The position numbers were made by a program, and so were the translations under genes. Under the pieces are notes generated by a model. That model was not told where the DNA came from. It worked only from the letters and a program-made list of their open reading frames with translations, and made no database searches. Positions 17,652-25,572 of a stretch of 64,000 nt of DNA are shown in pieces. This DNA comes from JAJFHI01 sp050633705 (GTDB lineage Bacteria; Pseudomonadota; Alphaproteobacteria; Rhizobiales; Hyphomicrobiaceae), in assembly GCA_050633705.1 (NCBI GenBank), contig JBOEGZ010000002.1, forward strand, positions 248,001 through 312,000, written 5' to 3'. Position 1 is the stretch's first letter. Each line of letters begins with the position of its first letter.

Positions 17652-18113
17652 TCAATCGGATTGCCCCAGACTTGTGCGCTCGTGCAGCCAATCAAATATG
17701 AACAGTACGCAAAATATTAGCATTGCGAGAATGACAGATTGTGCCAGATAACCGAGCCCGGCAAGAATCCCAACGACACCGGTTGCCCATATCGCTGACC
17801 CGCTTCCGACTCCCCGCAGCCGGCCTTCACTCTGACCAGAGATAACTGCACCTGCACCGAGGAAACCGATCCCACCGACTATTCCCGAAATAACGCGGCT
17901 CGGATCGATCGAAACACCCGCATTTCCTTGGGCAATATCGGAGGCGACTTGAATTGTCACGACAAGCAGAGCAGCAGTACCCGCACAAATAATGATATAT
18001 GCTCTTGCACCGAGTGGCTTAGATTTAAATTCACGATCGAGACCTATGATCAATCCACACAAAGCCGCGATTCCTACTCGAAAGCAAAATTGACCGAGAT
18101 CGAGATCAGTCAT
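17652..18113 (-). CDS. MgtC/SapB-family membrane protein
   Basis: A 153-residue membrane protein with four to five helices. The start is set at MTDLDLGQFC, preceded by an AAAAAGGATG site. The family signatures are GLIIGLDREFKSKPLGARAY, SRVISGIVGGIGFLGAGAVI and SGSAIWATGVVGILAG. MgtC proteins help cells cope with low magnesium, and in Salmonella inhibit the F-ATPase; this one lacks the C-terminal ACT-like domain of long MgtC, so it is the short SapB/YhiD type. Together with mgtE it gives this region two magnesium-linked genes. Confidence 0.92.
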   Translation of the reverse strand: MTDLDLGQFCFRVGIAALCGLIIGLDREFKSKPLGARAYIIICAGTAALLVVTIQVASDIAQGNAGVSIDPSRVISGIVGGIGFLGAGAVISGQSEGRLRGVGSGSAIWATGVVGILAGLGYLAQSVILAMLIFCVLFIFDWLHERTSLGQSD

Positions 18114-18458
18114 GATGAGGCATCCTTTTTCATTGTAGCGGCAGAGCACTAATGCGTGTCTGTTAGAAGATTAAACCGGACGGAACCGGCTACGTCTGCT
18201 GTGGAAAGTGAAACAAAACATGCCGAGTTGAAAATAAACGTCGAGTGGAAACATATAAACTGGCGGCTGCGTGATCATGGAGCCACGACACAAAAAATCT
18301 AGACGTGGAACTTACGCATACAGCTCGCGTAATTCCATTAAATTTTTTAATCTTTGTTGGGAATGGCACGTGTGCTCTTTTATTTCGACGAGCGAATAAC
18401 GCGACGGTTAGCGCAATCAATTAATGACGGGGCGATGAAACACAATCCAAAAAATAAA

Positions 18459-18492
18459 AAGAGAGCTGTTGACGGGTGCCAACAGCTCTCTT
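18459..18492 (-). terminator. Strong intrinsic terminator of the secreted repeat protein
   Basis: A perfect 13-base stem (18459-18471 with 18480-18492) closes an eight-base loop and, read on the minus strand, runs into a T-rich tract (18448-18458 on the plus strand is A-rich). It lies 18 bases past the stop of the 18510-18812 gene. Confidence 0.85.
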
Positions 18493-18509
18493 CGAATATA
18501 TGACAAACG

Positions 18510-18812
18510 TTAATTTGCCGAAGGGTCGACTTTGTCTTGCTGCGTCTGGTCGACTGTAGCACTCGTATCGCTCGGTTCGGCCGTTGACCCAGTACCCGAG
18601 GCATCCGCAGATGGGTCAGATTTTTTCTGTTGAGTCTGACCTTCGACCGCCTTGGTGTCGTTTGGTTTGGCTGTGGTCGCGCCCGGTGTGGCGTCAGGTG
18701 AAGCCTGCTCTTGCACCTTCTCCTGGGTGGAGTCTTGTGCAAAAACGGCTGTTGGCACGAGCGTGAATGATGCCAGCACAACTGCCAGTACTGTAGTTTT
18801 TGACTTTATCAC
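18510..18812 (-). CDS. Secreted polar repeat protein of unknown function
   Basis: A 100-residue product with a signal peptide (KSKTTVLAVVLASFTLVPTA, cut near VFAQ) followed by a low-complexity Ser/Thr/Gln/Asp chain. A motif is repeated: VEGQTQQKKSDPSAD and VDQTQQDKVDPSAN. The GTG start at 18812 is chosen because GGAGG sits eight bases before it; an in-frame ATG seven codons upstream would place that site inside the gene. It has a minus-strand GGAAC-N17-GTT promoter and a strong terminator, so it is clearly a separate, stress-controlled unit. No family is recognised; the mature protein is probably disordered. Confidence 0.75.
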   Translation of the reverse strand: MIKSKTTVLAVVLASFTLVPTAVFAQDSTQEKVQEQASPDATPGATTAKPNDTKAVEGQTQQKKSDPSADASGTGSTAEPSDTSATVDQTQQDKVDPSAN

Positions 18813-18893
18813 CAACGTTTCCTCCAAATTCAAAGACTTCGATGGTTCGAAGTCCTGCAGAAGTCATGATCGTCAACTGCTTGTTGGTGAATA

Positions 18894-18918
18894 AACACCG
18901 CATGTAAAAATAAGTTCC
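18894..18918 (-). promoter_or_regulatory. Sigma-EcfG-type promoter for the secreted repeat protein
   Basis: On the minus strand GGAAC and GTT are 17 bases apart, about 80 bases before the GTG start. It is divergent from the next such promoter at 18978. Confidence 0.72.
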
Positions 18919-18977
18919 ACTAATAACGATAAATCATTGCTCATTCAGGCCGAACCCATAATGGGAAGAATTCCCTA

Positions 18978-19002
18978 GGAACCAAAGCACCTCTTCATTG
19001 TT
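18978..19002 (+). promoter_or_regulatory. Sigma-EcfG-type promoter for the second PRC-barrel gene
   Basis: GGAAC at 18978-18982 and GTT at 19000-19002 are 17 bases apart, 53 bases before the start at 19055. Confidence 0.74.
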
Positions 19003-19054
19003 GTAACGATCATCTAAGTCAGGTGAAAATCCAGTCAACACGGAGTGTAAAATT

Positions 19055-19624
19055 ATGAATATGAAATTGGCTAAGATGTCTGCTTGCTACGTGACTGCTT
19101 CTCTTGTTGCTTTCGCGACGCCAGCGGTTGCGCGGGACAAGGCTAACTTGGATGAATTCGTTGGATTCATCGAGACGCAACAAACGGGGGAGCTACGTGC
19201 CGCAAAATGGATAGGCGTTTCTGTGAGAAACAATGCAGGTGAGACCGTTGGCGACGTCAATGATCTGGTCTTGGATAAGAACTTGAAAGTCGCGGCAATA
19301 GTTGTTGGTGTCGGTGGTTTCCTTGGTCTCGCCGAAAAGAACGTTGCAGTTCCTGTAGACAAGGTAAAAATGACGACTAGTGATGACAATTCACGAATCG
19401 CAATAGTGAAGGTAAACAAGAAAGCTTTGGAAAACGCACCTGATTATAAGTTTGCCGACGACAAAACCTTACGCGATCGACTTGGTGAGATTCAGGATGC
19501 AGCCGCTGAGACGTACAGCGATGCTAAAAAGGCCGCCAAGGACGGATATGAAAATGCGAAGGAAACGGTGTCTGACGCTATGAGCGCCAATGAAAGCTCA
19601 AAAGCCAACGAGTCGAGCAAATAA
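19055..19624 (+). CDS. Secreted PRC-barrel protein with helical tail
   Basis: A 189-residue protein with a signal peptide cut after VAFATPAVA, a PRC-barrel at about 45-125 (WIGVSVRNNAGETVGDVND and GGFLGLAEKNVAVPVDKV) and a C-terminal Ala/Lys/Glu helix with AAETYSDAKKAAKDGYENA-like heptads and a repeated ESSKANESSK end. The first domain is related to the PRC protein at 8000. An EcfG-type promoter lies upstream and a GC-rich hairpin directly downstream. The helical tail resembles late-embryogenesis-like or CsbD-like stress repeats; function unknown. Confidence 0.9.
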   Translation: MNMKLAKMSACYVTASLVAFATPAVARDKANLDEFVGFIETQQTGELRAAKWIGVSVRNNAGETVGDVNDLVLDKNLKVAAIVVGVGGFLGLAEKNVAVPVDKVKMTTSDDNSRIAIVKVNKKALENAPDYKFADDKTLRDRLGEIQDAAAETYSDAKKAAKDGYENAKETVSDAMSANESSKANESSK

Positions 19625-19639
19625 GTAAGTTGAAATCGA

Positions 19640-19663
19640 CTGGCGGATCTGAGGATCCGCCAG
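19640..19663 (+). terminator. GC-rich hairpin after the PRC-barrel gene
   Basis: A perfect 10-base stem (CTGGCGGATC / GATCCGCCAG) with a TGAG loop lies 16 bases after the stop. No T-run follows, so termination efficiency is uncertain. Confidence 0.55.
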
Positions 19664-20002
19664 TACGGCACCGGGTGGTCCTGACTTTAGCGAACCGACT
19701 TGGCCGGGCTCTACCGCTTGGCCTCAACGAAAATGAACGACATTGAGGTTTGGTTCTCATCTAAATCTAATGCTGTATTCGTAATTCTCAGGTCCGTTGA
19801 GTTTGATTGCGGCACATTTCAGAACGCGGTTGAATTGAACAGATCAAAGATCGTCGCTCAAATAGACTGTGATGACACCGTCTGGTCTTCTGTTGCAATA
19901 GTAGCTACGAATTCGCCGCTCAAAAAATCGTTCAGACAAACGTCATCTTTTCTGTGTTGCCGAAATTCAATCGAAATCGGATCGGCAGGAGTTAGGTCTT
20001 TT

Positions 20003-20980
20003 ATGATCCCAGCATACGCACTCAAATTTACGCGCCGAGCCGCGATCAGTGTACTCGCGATCACAATATTTACCGTTGGCATTGCCTCAAGTGCAAAAAC
20101 TGCACCTGACGGGCGGCAACAAGGCGTAAGCACTGGTTCAGCGATAATCGTTGTTTCGCGATCAACCAGTGAAATACGCGTCATCAAAAATGGTAAGATC
20201 CTTGATAGGGTAAAACTTGAAACGCCAAATAGGCTCACTGGACTTGCGGTCGGTGTTTACCACATCCTCAAGGAGAGAACCGAAGGGAAAAACCGCCGCT
20301 TGAAATTTTTCCCGTCATTCCACGTATCAAAGTTCAAGTGGTCAGGACTACCGCTTTTTGCCGATAGAGCGGTTGCGGAAATTGGTAGTCTAGGCGGAAT
20401 AACCATTCCTGAAACTTTCGCGCGACGACTCGGACGGTTGATCGCACCGGGTGCAACCTTGATTGTAGCCGACAGCGCATCACCTCCAATATTTGTTAGT
20501 GACATTGGGATACAACGCGACGTTCAATCACAAGCCGCACCTGAAAAGGACATGGACCCGTGGAAGAGTGAGAAATTTATTGAGCCGATTGTCGACGTTG
20601 AAGAGCCTACAGCTGTTGTAATTAGTGAGACGGATCGAAAACTGTTTGTTTTTTGTGGGGACGCCTTGATCGAGGAGCACCGACTACACGTCCGCTATCA
20701 GCATATTTCAACTGGGCGATTCGTTTACGTGCAGTCTGGCCGTCAAAAGGATACTCAAGATCTGCGTTGGATGACAATCAGTTTAACCGGCGGCGGGTAT
20801 GAAGTGCCACCGCCCATTATTAGGGCTGATGATGTCCTCGACCGCTTCACTTTAGACAAAAATATTAAGGCACGCGTCCGGGCTCACCTTCACATCGGAG
20901 CGACTCTGGTCGTCGTAGACGCAAGCGTCAGCGAATTTATGCGAAACCTTGACGTTATACCATTGCTTAGGAGTGAGTAG
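20003..20980 (+). CDS. Secreted protein with two L,D-transpeptidase-like halves lacking the catalytic motif
   Basis: A protein of about 325 residues. The start at MIPAYALKFTRR is chosen because AGGAG lies ten bases before it and a signal anchor follows (AAISVLAITIFTVGIASSA); the longer upstream frame is not protein-like. Each half begins with a strand pair resembling YkuD domains (IIVVSRSTSEIRVIKNGKI at about 50; AVVISETDRKLFVFCGDAL at about 210) and continues with a GVYHI/GRFVY strand. The catalytic HG...SHGCxR motif is missing in both: the first half has GGITIPETFARR instead. It may be a non-catalytic envelope or peptidoglycan-binding relative. This reading is moderately sure. Confidence 0.6.
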   Translation: MIPAYALKFTRRAAISVLAITIFTVGIASSAKTAPDGRQQGVSTGSAIIVVSRSTSEIRVIKNGKILDRVKLETPNRLTGLAVGVYHILKERTEGKNRRLKFFPSFHVSKFKWSGLPLFADRAVAEIGSLGGITIPETFARRLGRLIAPGATLIVADSASPPIFVSDIGIQRDVQSQAAPEKDMDPWKSEKFIEPIVDVEEPTAVVISETDRKLFVFCGDALIEEHRLHVRYQHISTGRFVYVQSGRQKDTQDLRWMTISLTGGGYEVPPPIIRADDVLDRFTLDKNIKARVRAHLHIGATLVVVDASVSEFMRNLDVIPLLRSE

Positions 20981-21422
20981 CGAAACTAAGTCATTTCGCG
21001 GACTCTTGCATCGCGGATTTATGGCCTGCCTCAATGGAGCTCGGTCGTGTTTTAGGGGGGCAATTTTGATTCTAGAATGGATCAACTGATTGCGACTTGC
21101 TTCACTTCAGACCAGCCTATAGTCGAGTCAACATCATTGTTACCAATTCTACTTTGCAGCAGAAAACATCCTATGTAGTATGGTGTATTGCGGCGTTGTT
21201 TTGGGCCTATGGGGATCATCTTATTTGACCCGGGATGAATAGCTAGTAGCGAGAGATTGTTTCACTCGAGGTAATTACAAAACCTTTTTCGCCGACCACG
21301 TAAAGCATCGAATTCGGATGAGAGTAAATTCGGGCACTGCCCCAATTTTCGCATCGGTTGCACCAACAGGAACTAGGTGCAAACTTGGCGAGATCAAATT
21401 GGAAATCGAAGGGGTGCTCGGC
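20981..21422. other. Intergenic gap without supported genes
   Basis: About 440 bases before a small coiled-coil gene. A GGAAC at 21369 has no GTT at the right distance. No repeat of note was seen. Confidence 0.45.
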
Positions 21423-21686
21423 ATGGAAAAGAAAATTGAAAACACCGCTGAACGACTGGAAAGTACGGCGACCACCGTTGAAGATGCTGTCGATGTTGTT
21501 CAGGAGGCAGCAGCTCGCGTCGAGACAAATGTTACGCACGGCATTCAACCAGACATCAATGAACTTCGCATCAACATCAGCGAGCTTAATCAGACAGCCG
21601 ATATTCGGCAAAAGCGGTTGCTTTGGGCCATGTGGGTTCTCATTGCAATAAACCTAATAACCCTCTTCGTTGTCTTCACTCATTAG
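21423..21686 (+). CDS. Small coiled-coil protein with C-terminal membrane anchor
   Basis: An 87-residue protein starting MEKKIENTAERLESTATTVE, behind an AAGGGG site. Residues 1-58 form a long amphipathic coiled coil (EDAVDVVQEAAARVETN) and the last 22 residues a single membrane helix (LLWAMWVLIAINLITLFVV). It is probably tail-anchored in the inner membrane with the coil in the cytosol, and may oligomerise. No family is recognised. It is the last host-like gene before the mobile island. Confidence 0.72.
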   Translation: MEKKIENTAERLESTATTVEDAVDVVQEAAARVETNVTHGIQPDINELRINISELNQTADIRQKRLLWAMWVLIAINLITLFVVFTH

Positions 21687-21975
21687 GGTCAATAGTCAAC
21701 GTCGTTTGATTCGTCGCGATGTCCGTTGCTGGGATATTGCGTAAATCGATGACACAGCTCTCAGGTCATTTGTCATGACCGTTCTTGGTCCGAGGGCGAA
21801 GTCAAATTGATCGCGGTTACGGGCAGCTATTGGATTATAAGCAGAAAGAATTTTGTCGTGATTTCTGCGCCCGAAGTAAGAGCTGAATTGATCTGCTCAA
21901 TGCGTTATATTCCTTGCTGACCCAAAGCAGTCTTGAGCGAATCTTGGATGAAGCGATCGGCTGATCCGGACCTAT

Positions 21976-22075
21976 CCAGGAAGCCCTTGGGAGAACGAAT
22001 ACAACACGCGGTTCAACGGCACTCTGCGATGGGAGGTTCTCACCTTTGAGTGGTTTGCAAGCACACACTGTTCCC
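21976..22075 (+). pseudogene. Fragment of an IS3-family transposase (orfB end)
   Basis: Read from 21976 the plus strand gives PGSPWENEYNTRFNGTLRW followed by EVLTFEWFA, the conserved DDE-end segment of IS3-type transposases with the catalytic glutamate. No start and no complete gene surround it. It is a different IS from the one starting at 22088, which seems to have landed in or beside it. Confidence 0.75.
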
Positions 22076-22155
22076 CGTCAACGCCTTTGCGACAGACTGA
22101 GGTGCTTTACTAGAGGAGGTTTTCTGGCTCATCGTGATCCAATGAGGGATAACGA

Positions 22156-22527
22156 ATGACAAAGAGACCTGAGCCGCGTGAGACGGCCGAGAGACATGTA
22201 AAGGACATCCGCCGGAAGACCCGTCGGAAGTTTTCTTCTGAAGAGAAGATCCGGATCGTCCTGGAGGGCCTTCGGGGTGAGTACTCCATCGCCGAGCTGT
22301 GTCGACGTGAGGGCATTGCTGAGAGCCTGTATTACAACTGGTCGAAGGACTTCCTAGAAGCCGGTAAGAGGCGCCTGTCCGGCGATACCGCACGTCAGGC
22401 AACGTCCGGTGAAGTCACCAGCCTGAAGCGAGAGACACGGGATCTGAAAGAAGCTCTTGCTGACACTCTGCTCGAGAACCGCCTGCTCAAAAAAAGCATG
22501 ATCGCGGATGGGGAGGATATCGAATGA
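22156..22527 (+). CDS. IS3-family transposase OrfA
   Basis: A 123-residue DNA-binding subunit. It has a helix-turn-helix at about 25-75 (RRKFSSEEKIRIVLEGLRGE, ELCRREGIAESLYYNWSKDF) and a C-terminal leucine-rich coil (LKEALADTLLENRLLKKSM) for multimerisation. It is intact. Its stop overlaps the orfB start as ATGA, in place of the programmed frameshift window of classic IS3 elements. Confidence 0.92.
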   Translation: MTKRPEPRETAERHVKDIRRKTRRKFSSEEKIRIVLEGLRGEYSIAELCRREGIAESLYYNWSKDFLEAGKRRLSGDTARQATSGEVTSLKRETRDLKEALADTLLENRLLKKSMIADGEDIE

Positions 22528-22636
22528 GGTATCCCGCATCTGAAAAACTCGAGATCATTCGGCTGGTGGAGCAATCACATCTGCCGGTCAAACAGACGCT
22601 GGAGAAGCTCGGCGTCTCACGACCGACTTTTTATCG

Positions 22637-22680
22637 CCCCCTCTCAGCGATTGCTTTGCAATCGCCTGCCGGTCAACGGA
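22637..22680 (+). repeat. Short palindromic insertion, copy A
   Basis: About 40 extra bases starting CCCTCTC and containing the perfect hairpin GCGATTGC-TTT-GCAATCGC (22647-22665), then CCTGCCGG. It separates codons for SRPTFYR from YDLYQRF in orfB, where other family members have a single residue, and causes a frameshift. Confidence 0.75.
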
Positions 22681-23014
22681 TACGATCTTTATCAACGCTT
22701 CGGCGAAGCAGCCCTGGAGGATCGGCGGTCTCATCCCGGCCGCGTGTGGAACCGGATACCAGAAAACATACGTCGAGACATGCTCGATATGGCACTGGCG
22801 AGACCTGAGCTCAGCCCAAGAGAACTAGCTATAACCTTCACCGATGAGCGCCGTTACTTCGTCTCAGAAGCAAGTGTTTACAGGCTTCTCAAAGCCCATG
22901 ACCTCATCACCAGTCCAGCCTTCGTGGTGATGAAGGCTGCTAATGAGTTCAAGGACAAGACAACGGCACCTAACCAGTTGTGGCAAACCGATTTCACTTA
23001 TCTGAAAGTGATTG

Positions 23015-23053
23015 CCCTCTCGGCGGCGCTTGGCTTGCCTGTCGGGTAAGAGA
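23015..23053 (+). repeat. Short palindromic insertion, copy B
   Basis: About 37-39 extra bases starting CCCTCTC, with a less perfect GGCGGC...GCC hairpin and the tail GCCTGTCGGGTAA. It aligns with copy A (CCCTCTC, GCG, GCTT, GC, GCCTG, CGG) in the same orientation and breaks orfB between LKVI and WGWFYLS. Confidence 0.72.
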
Positions 23054-23639
23054 TGGGGCTGGTTCTATCTCTCCACCATCTTGGATGATTACTCGCGTTA
23101 CATCATTGCCTGGAAACTCTGCACGACCATGAACTCAGGCGATGTCCAGGATACGTTGAACCTGGCGCTTGAGGCATCGGGAATGGAACATGCGAACGTC
23201 GTGCATCGACCCCGACTGCTGTCAGACAATGGGCCGTGTTACGTCTCTGGCGAGTTGGCAGAATGGTTGGCGGATAAAGGTATGTCTCATACCAGAGGTG
23301 CGCCTTACCATCCCCAAACACAGGGTAAGATCGAACGCTGGCATCAGACGTTGAAAAACCGCATCTTGCTTGAAAACTACTTTCTGCCGGGAGAACTCAA
23401 AGCTCAGATCGCAGCGTTCGTCGGCCACTACAATCATCAGCGCTATCACGAAAGTCTGAGAAACGTAACACCAGCAGATGTCTACTACGGACGCAGCAAC
23501 TCAATTATATCGAAGCGTAAAAAAACGAAAAGGAAAACCATGAAACTAAGACGCTTGCAGTACGCAAAGACTGCTGCTTAACTTCAACCAGATGAGCCAA
23601 AGTCTCCTGAAATAGGAACCGACATCTGTCTCAAATTAT

Positions 23640-24773
23640 GTGACGACGCACACTAAGTATGTAGCTTTCGACACTTCACAGTGGACCGAGGTATCATCCG
23701 ACTGGCATTCCGTGAAAGAAATCCGTGTCAATCGGGCGCAAGCTTGCCTTGATGCGATGTCAAAGTCAGATTGGCTCCCTTTCCTTGCCTACCATCACTT
23801 CGCCGAGTTGGTTCAACACGGCAACGAACCAACCGCTCAGAGGAGGGCCAAACTCCTTTCCGAGTTAATCCAGGTCGGTTGCATCCGCCCCATAGCCATT
23901 AAAGAAGGCTTGGGCAACATTTTCGACCTTTTTGCCTGGGAAGTCGAGACAGTCTCCAATGAGCCAGACTTAGACCTTTTCGGCGTTCGCAATCGCGTGA
24001 AAGAACGAGCAATCAAGGTTCAATCGGGCTCTGATGCGTTGGCACCCTATTTGGCGGAATGGGCAGACTTCCGGGAGATAGTTCAACAACAGGCGCGTAG
24101 GGATCGAGAGATTATCGCTGTCGACCGTTCGAATTTCCTAGGCATTGGGAAGACGCCAGTTGGTGTATTGCTCTCAGGCCAAACAAGAACACCCCACGAA
24201 GCGGCATCAAAATTAGATGCCCACCGAATCCAGCTGGCCAGAGATATTGAAGAGTGCGGAGATCAACGAATAGAGAACCCAGAATCTGTAGCAAATGATT
24301 TCTACAGCCGTGTTGCTAAAAATGCGGCCGGAATGTACGCCCCTCAGGCAACGCACCCAGCCTTACAACAGCTAGTCCAAGCAGGCATTCGACCACATGA
24401 AATAAAGCCCGAACTGACGCTGGATGAGCTTGGCGCCCTGGCGGTACACAGGCAGCAACTCTCTATCGTCAATCGCACGTTGGGAAAGAATTGGGACCAT
24501 CTCTGCGACACAGCACAGCCTGATAAGCTTCCAAGCGTTGTAATTCGGTCGGCTATTCGAAACCATGGGCAAGATGCTCGTGAACGCAAAGGCAGCGAAA
24601 TGAACGATGAACACTTGGCAGCTCTGGCTGCCTACGTAGATATCGTCTTCGTAGACAAGCGAACAAAGGAAAAGCTTCGCAGAGCATGTGCCAAAGACCC
24701 TAAGGTTCGCGATATCATTAAAGCCGTCCACAAGGTGAAGCCTTATTCGGACGCATTGGTCCCATTCAAATAA
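23640..24773 (+). CDS. Large PIN-like nuclease, predicted
   Basis: A 377-residue soluble protein with a GTG start only 7 bases past the IS end. Acidic residues fall as in PIN-domain RNases: VAFDTSQW at the first strand, HHFAELVQHG on the next helix, and at the far end NDEHLAALAAYVDIVFVDKRT, where the two aspartates match the third and fourth PIN positions. A long helical insertion (about 100-320) separates the halves, much larger than in VapC toxins. There is no adjacent small antitoxin gene. Its place in a mobile island beside a STAND ATPase remnant suggests a defence or toxin role, but this is inference. The native promoter may have been lost to the IS. Confidence 0.6.
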   Translation: MTTHTKYVAFDTSQWTEVSSDWHSVKEIRVNRAQACLDAMSKSDWLPFLAYHHFAELVQHGNEPTAQRRAKLLSELIQVGCIRPIAIKEGLGNIFDLFAWEVETVSNEPDLDLFGVRNRVKERAIKVQSGSDALAPYLAEWADFREIVQQQARRDREIIAVDRSNFLGIGKTPVGVLLSGQTRTPHEAASKLDAHRIQLARDIEECGDQRIENPESVANDFYSRVAKNAAGMYAPQATHPALQQLVQAGIRPHEIKPELTLDELGALAVHRQQLSIVNRTLGKNWDHLCDTAQPDKLPSVVIRSAIRNHGQDARERKGSEMNDEHLAALAAYVDIVFVDKRTKEKLRRACAKDPKVRDIIKAVHKVKPYSDALVPFK

Positions 24774-24989
24774 ACTCATGCTTCATGTGCTGCCAATTCC
24801 TGCCTCTGCTACTCAGGTTCAACGGAAACGCAAACGCTGCTTGCCCTACGGGAGGGAAGGGTCCGGCAGCTCGACGCGCGGTGGAGCTCCGGTGCCACAA
24901 AAGCAATATGCAGGGAGGCATCATTCCGCGCTCTACATCCCGCGGAGGATAAGTCGTTCCAATCTGGTCACGTCAGGGAGTACTGTCTC
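24774..24989. other. Gap after the PIN-like gene
   Basis: No supported gene. The sequence around 24840-24900 is GC-richer than its surroundings but does not fold into a tRNA and matches nothing recognised. Confidence 0.4.
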
Positions 24990-25484
24990 TTACTTGCGAA
25001 GCCAATCATCCATCTGGGTTCGAAAATACCGACAGGCTCCTGGCTTTCCACCCTGCCAAATTATGAAGTCCGGCCACCTATTATTAATGTTGTCAAAGCA
25101 CGGCTTCGCCTTTTTCGTAGCGCTCTTTTCGATTATCCGACTTTCCAACTCACTCATTGTTTGACGGCAGTCGTACTTAAGGCGATCCAGCATTGCACCA
25201 GCTTGTCCAATCAAACATACCGAATCAGTTGAGCTGTCGAAATCCATGAGGGAGCTTTCCAGCATGCCTTGAGAAGATGCTGGAGATGAAATCATCATAG
25301 ACACTAGAAAAAAAACTGCTCTCGTGCTCGGCCCACCAACATGGCAGTAGCCGTGCACTCGAAATAGGGCGTTGAAGTTTAAGTCAGCTAGCTTTAGCTG
25401 ACGCCGTGCTACGTGGACCAAATCTATTCTCATCTCGATATTCATGCCCCTAATATCAGTAGCGTTCCGGCAGCAAGCACACAC
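24990..25484 (-). CDS. Hypothetical protein, possibly secreted and cysteine-containing
   Basis: An open frame of 164 codons. The C-terminal 110 residues look protein-like: a hydrophobic stretch (AVFFLVSMMISSPASS) that could be a signal peptide, then a helical polar chain with scattered cysteines (SVCLIGQAG, YDCRQTMSELESR, AKPCFDNINNRW, GACRYFR). The first 50 residues look like non-coding translation, and no good in-frame start was found just before the hydrophobic part, so the start is uncertain. No family is recognised. It lies between two defence-like genes. Confidence 0.4.
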   Translation of the reverse strand: MCACCRNATDIRGMNIEMRIDLVHVARRQLKLADLNFNALFRVHGYCHVGGPSTRAVFFLVSMMISSPASSQGMLESSLMDFDSSTDSVCLIGQAGAMLDRLKYDCRQTMSELESRIIEKSATKKAKPCFDNINNRWPDFIIWQGGKPGACRYFRTQMDDWLRK

Positions 25485-25572
25485 GATCCCTGCTTTTGTA
25501 CAGCCGCATCATGCGAAGCTTTACTAGCCATTCACCAGTTAAGCACTAAAACTTAAACTAATATTTTAAGTT

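Larger units (their letters stand above)
22524..23581 (+). pseudogene. IS3-family transposase OrfB, broken into three frames
   Basis: The DDE integrase subunit is present over its full length but shifts frame twice. Frame one carries the N-terminus (EKLEIIRLVEQSHLPVKQTL to SRPTFYR); frame two runs from YDLYQRFGEAALEDRR to WQTDFTYLKVI, with the first catalytic Asp; frame three from WGWFYLSTILDDYSRYI to the end, with LSDNGPCYV (second Asp) and TQGKIERWHQTLK (Glu). Both breaks coincide exactly with short palindromic insertions at about 22637-22680 and 23015-23053. The element can no longer make an active transposase. Confidence 0.9.
22088..23633 (+). mobile_element. IS3-family insertion sequence
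   Basis: About 1,546 bases with imperfect terminal repeats: the left end starts TGCGACAGACTGAGG and the right end, read inversely, starts TGAGACAGATGTCGG, with similarity continuing to GGCTCATC about 45 bases in. It carries orfA and a broken orfB. No matching direct repeats were seen in the flanks, so the original target duplication has been lost or one side was rearranged. Two ~40-base palindromic insertions inside orfB lengthen it beyond an intact copy. Confidence 0.85.

Noticed and set aside
21369..21393. GGAAC upstream of the small coiled-coil gene as a stress promoter
   Set aside because: The bases at the -10 spacing are AGA, not GTT.
24778..25164. A 128-codon plus-strand frame between the PIN-like and STAND genes
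   Set aside because: Its translation is a patchwork of basic and proline-rich residues with no domain, and it overlaps the more plausible minus-strand frame.
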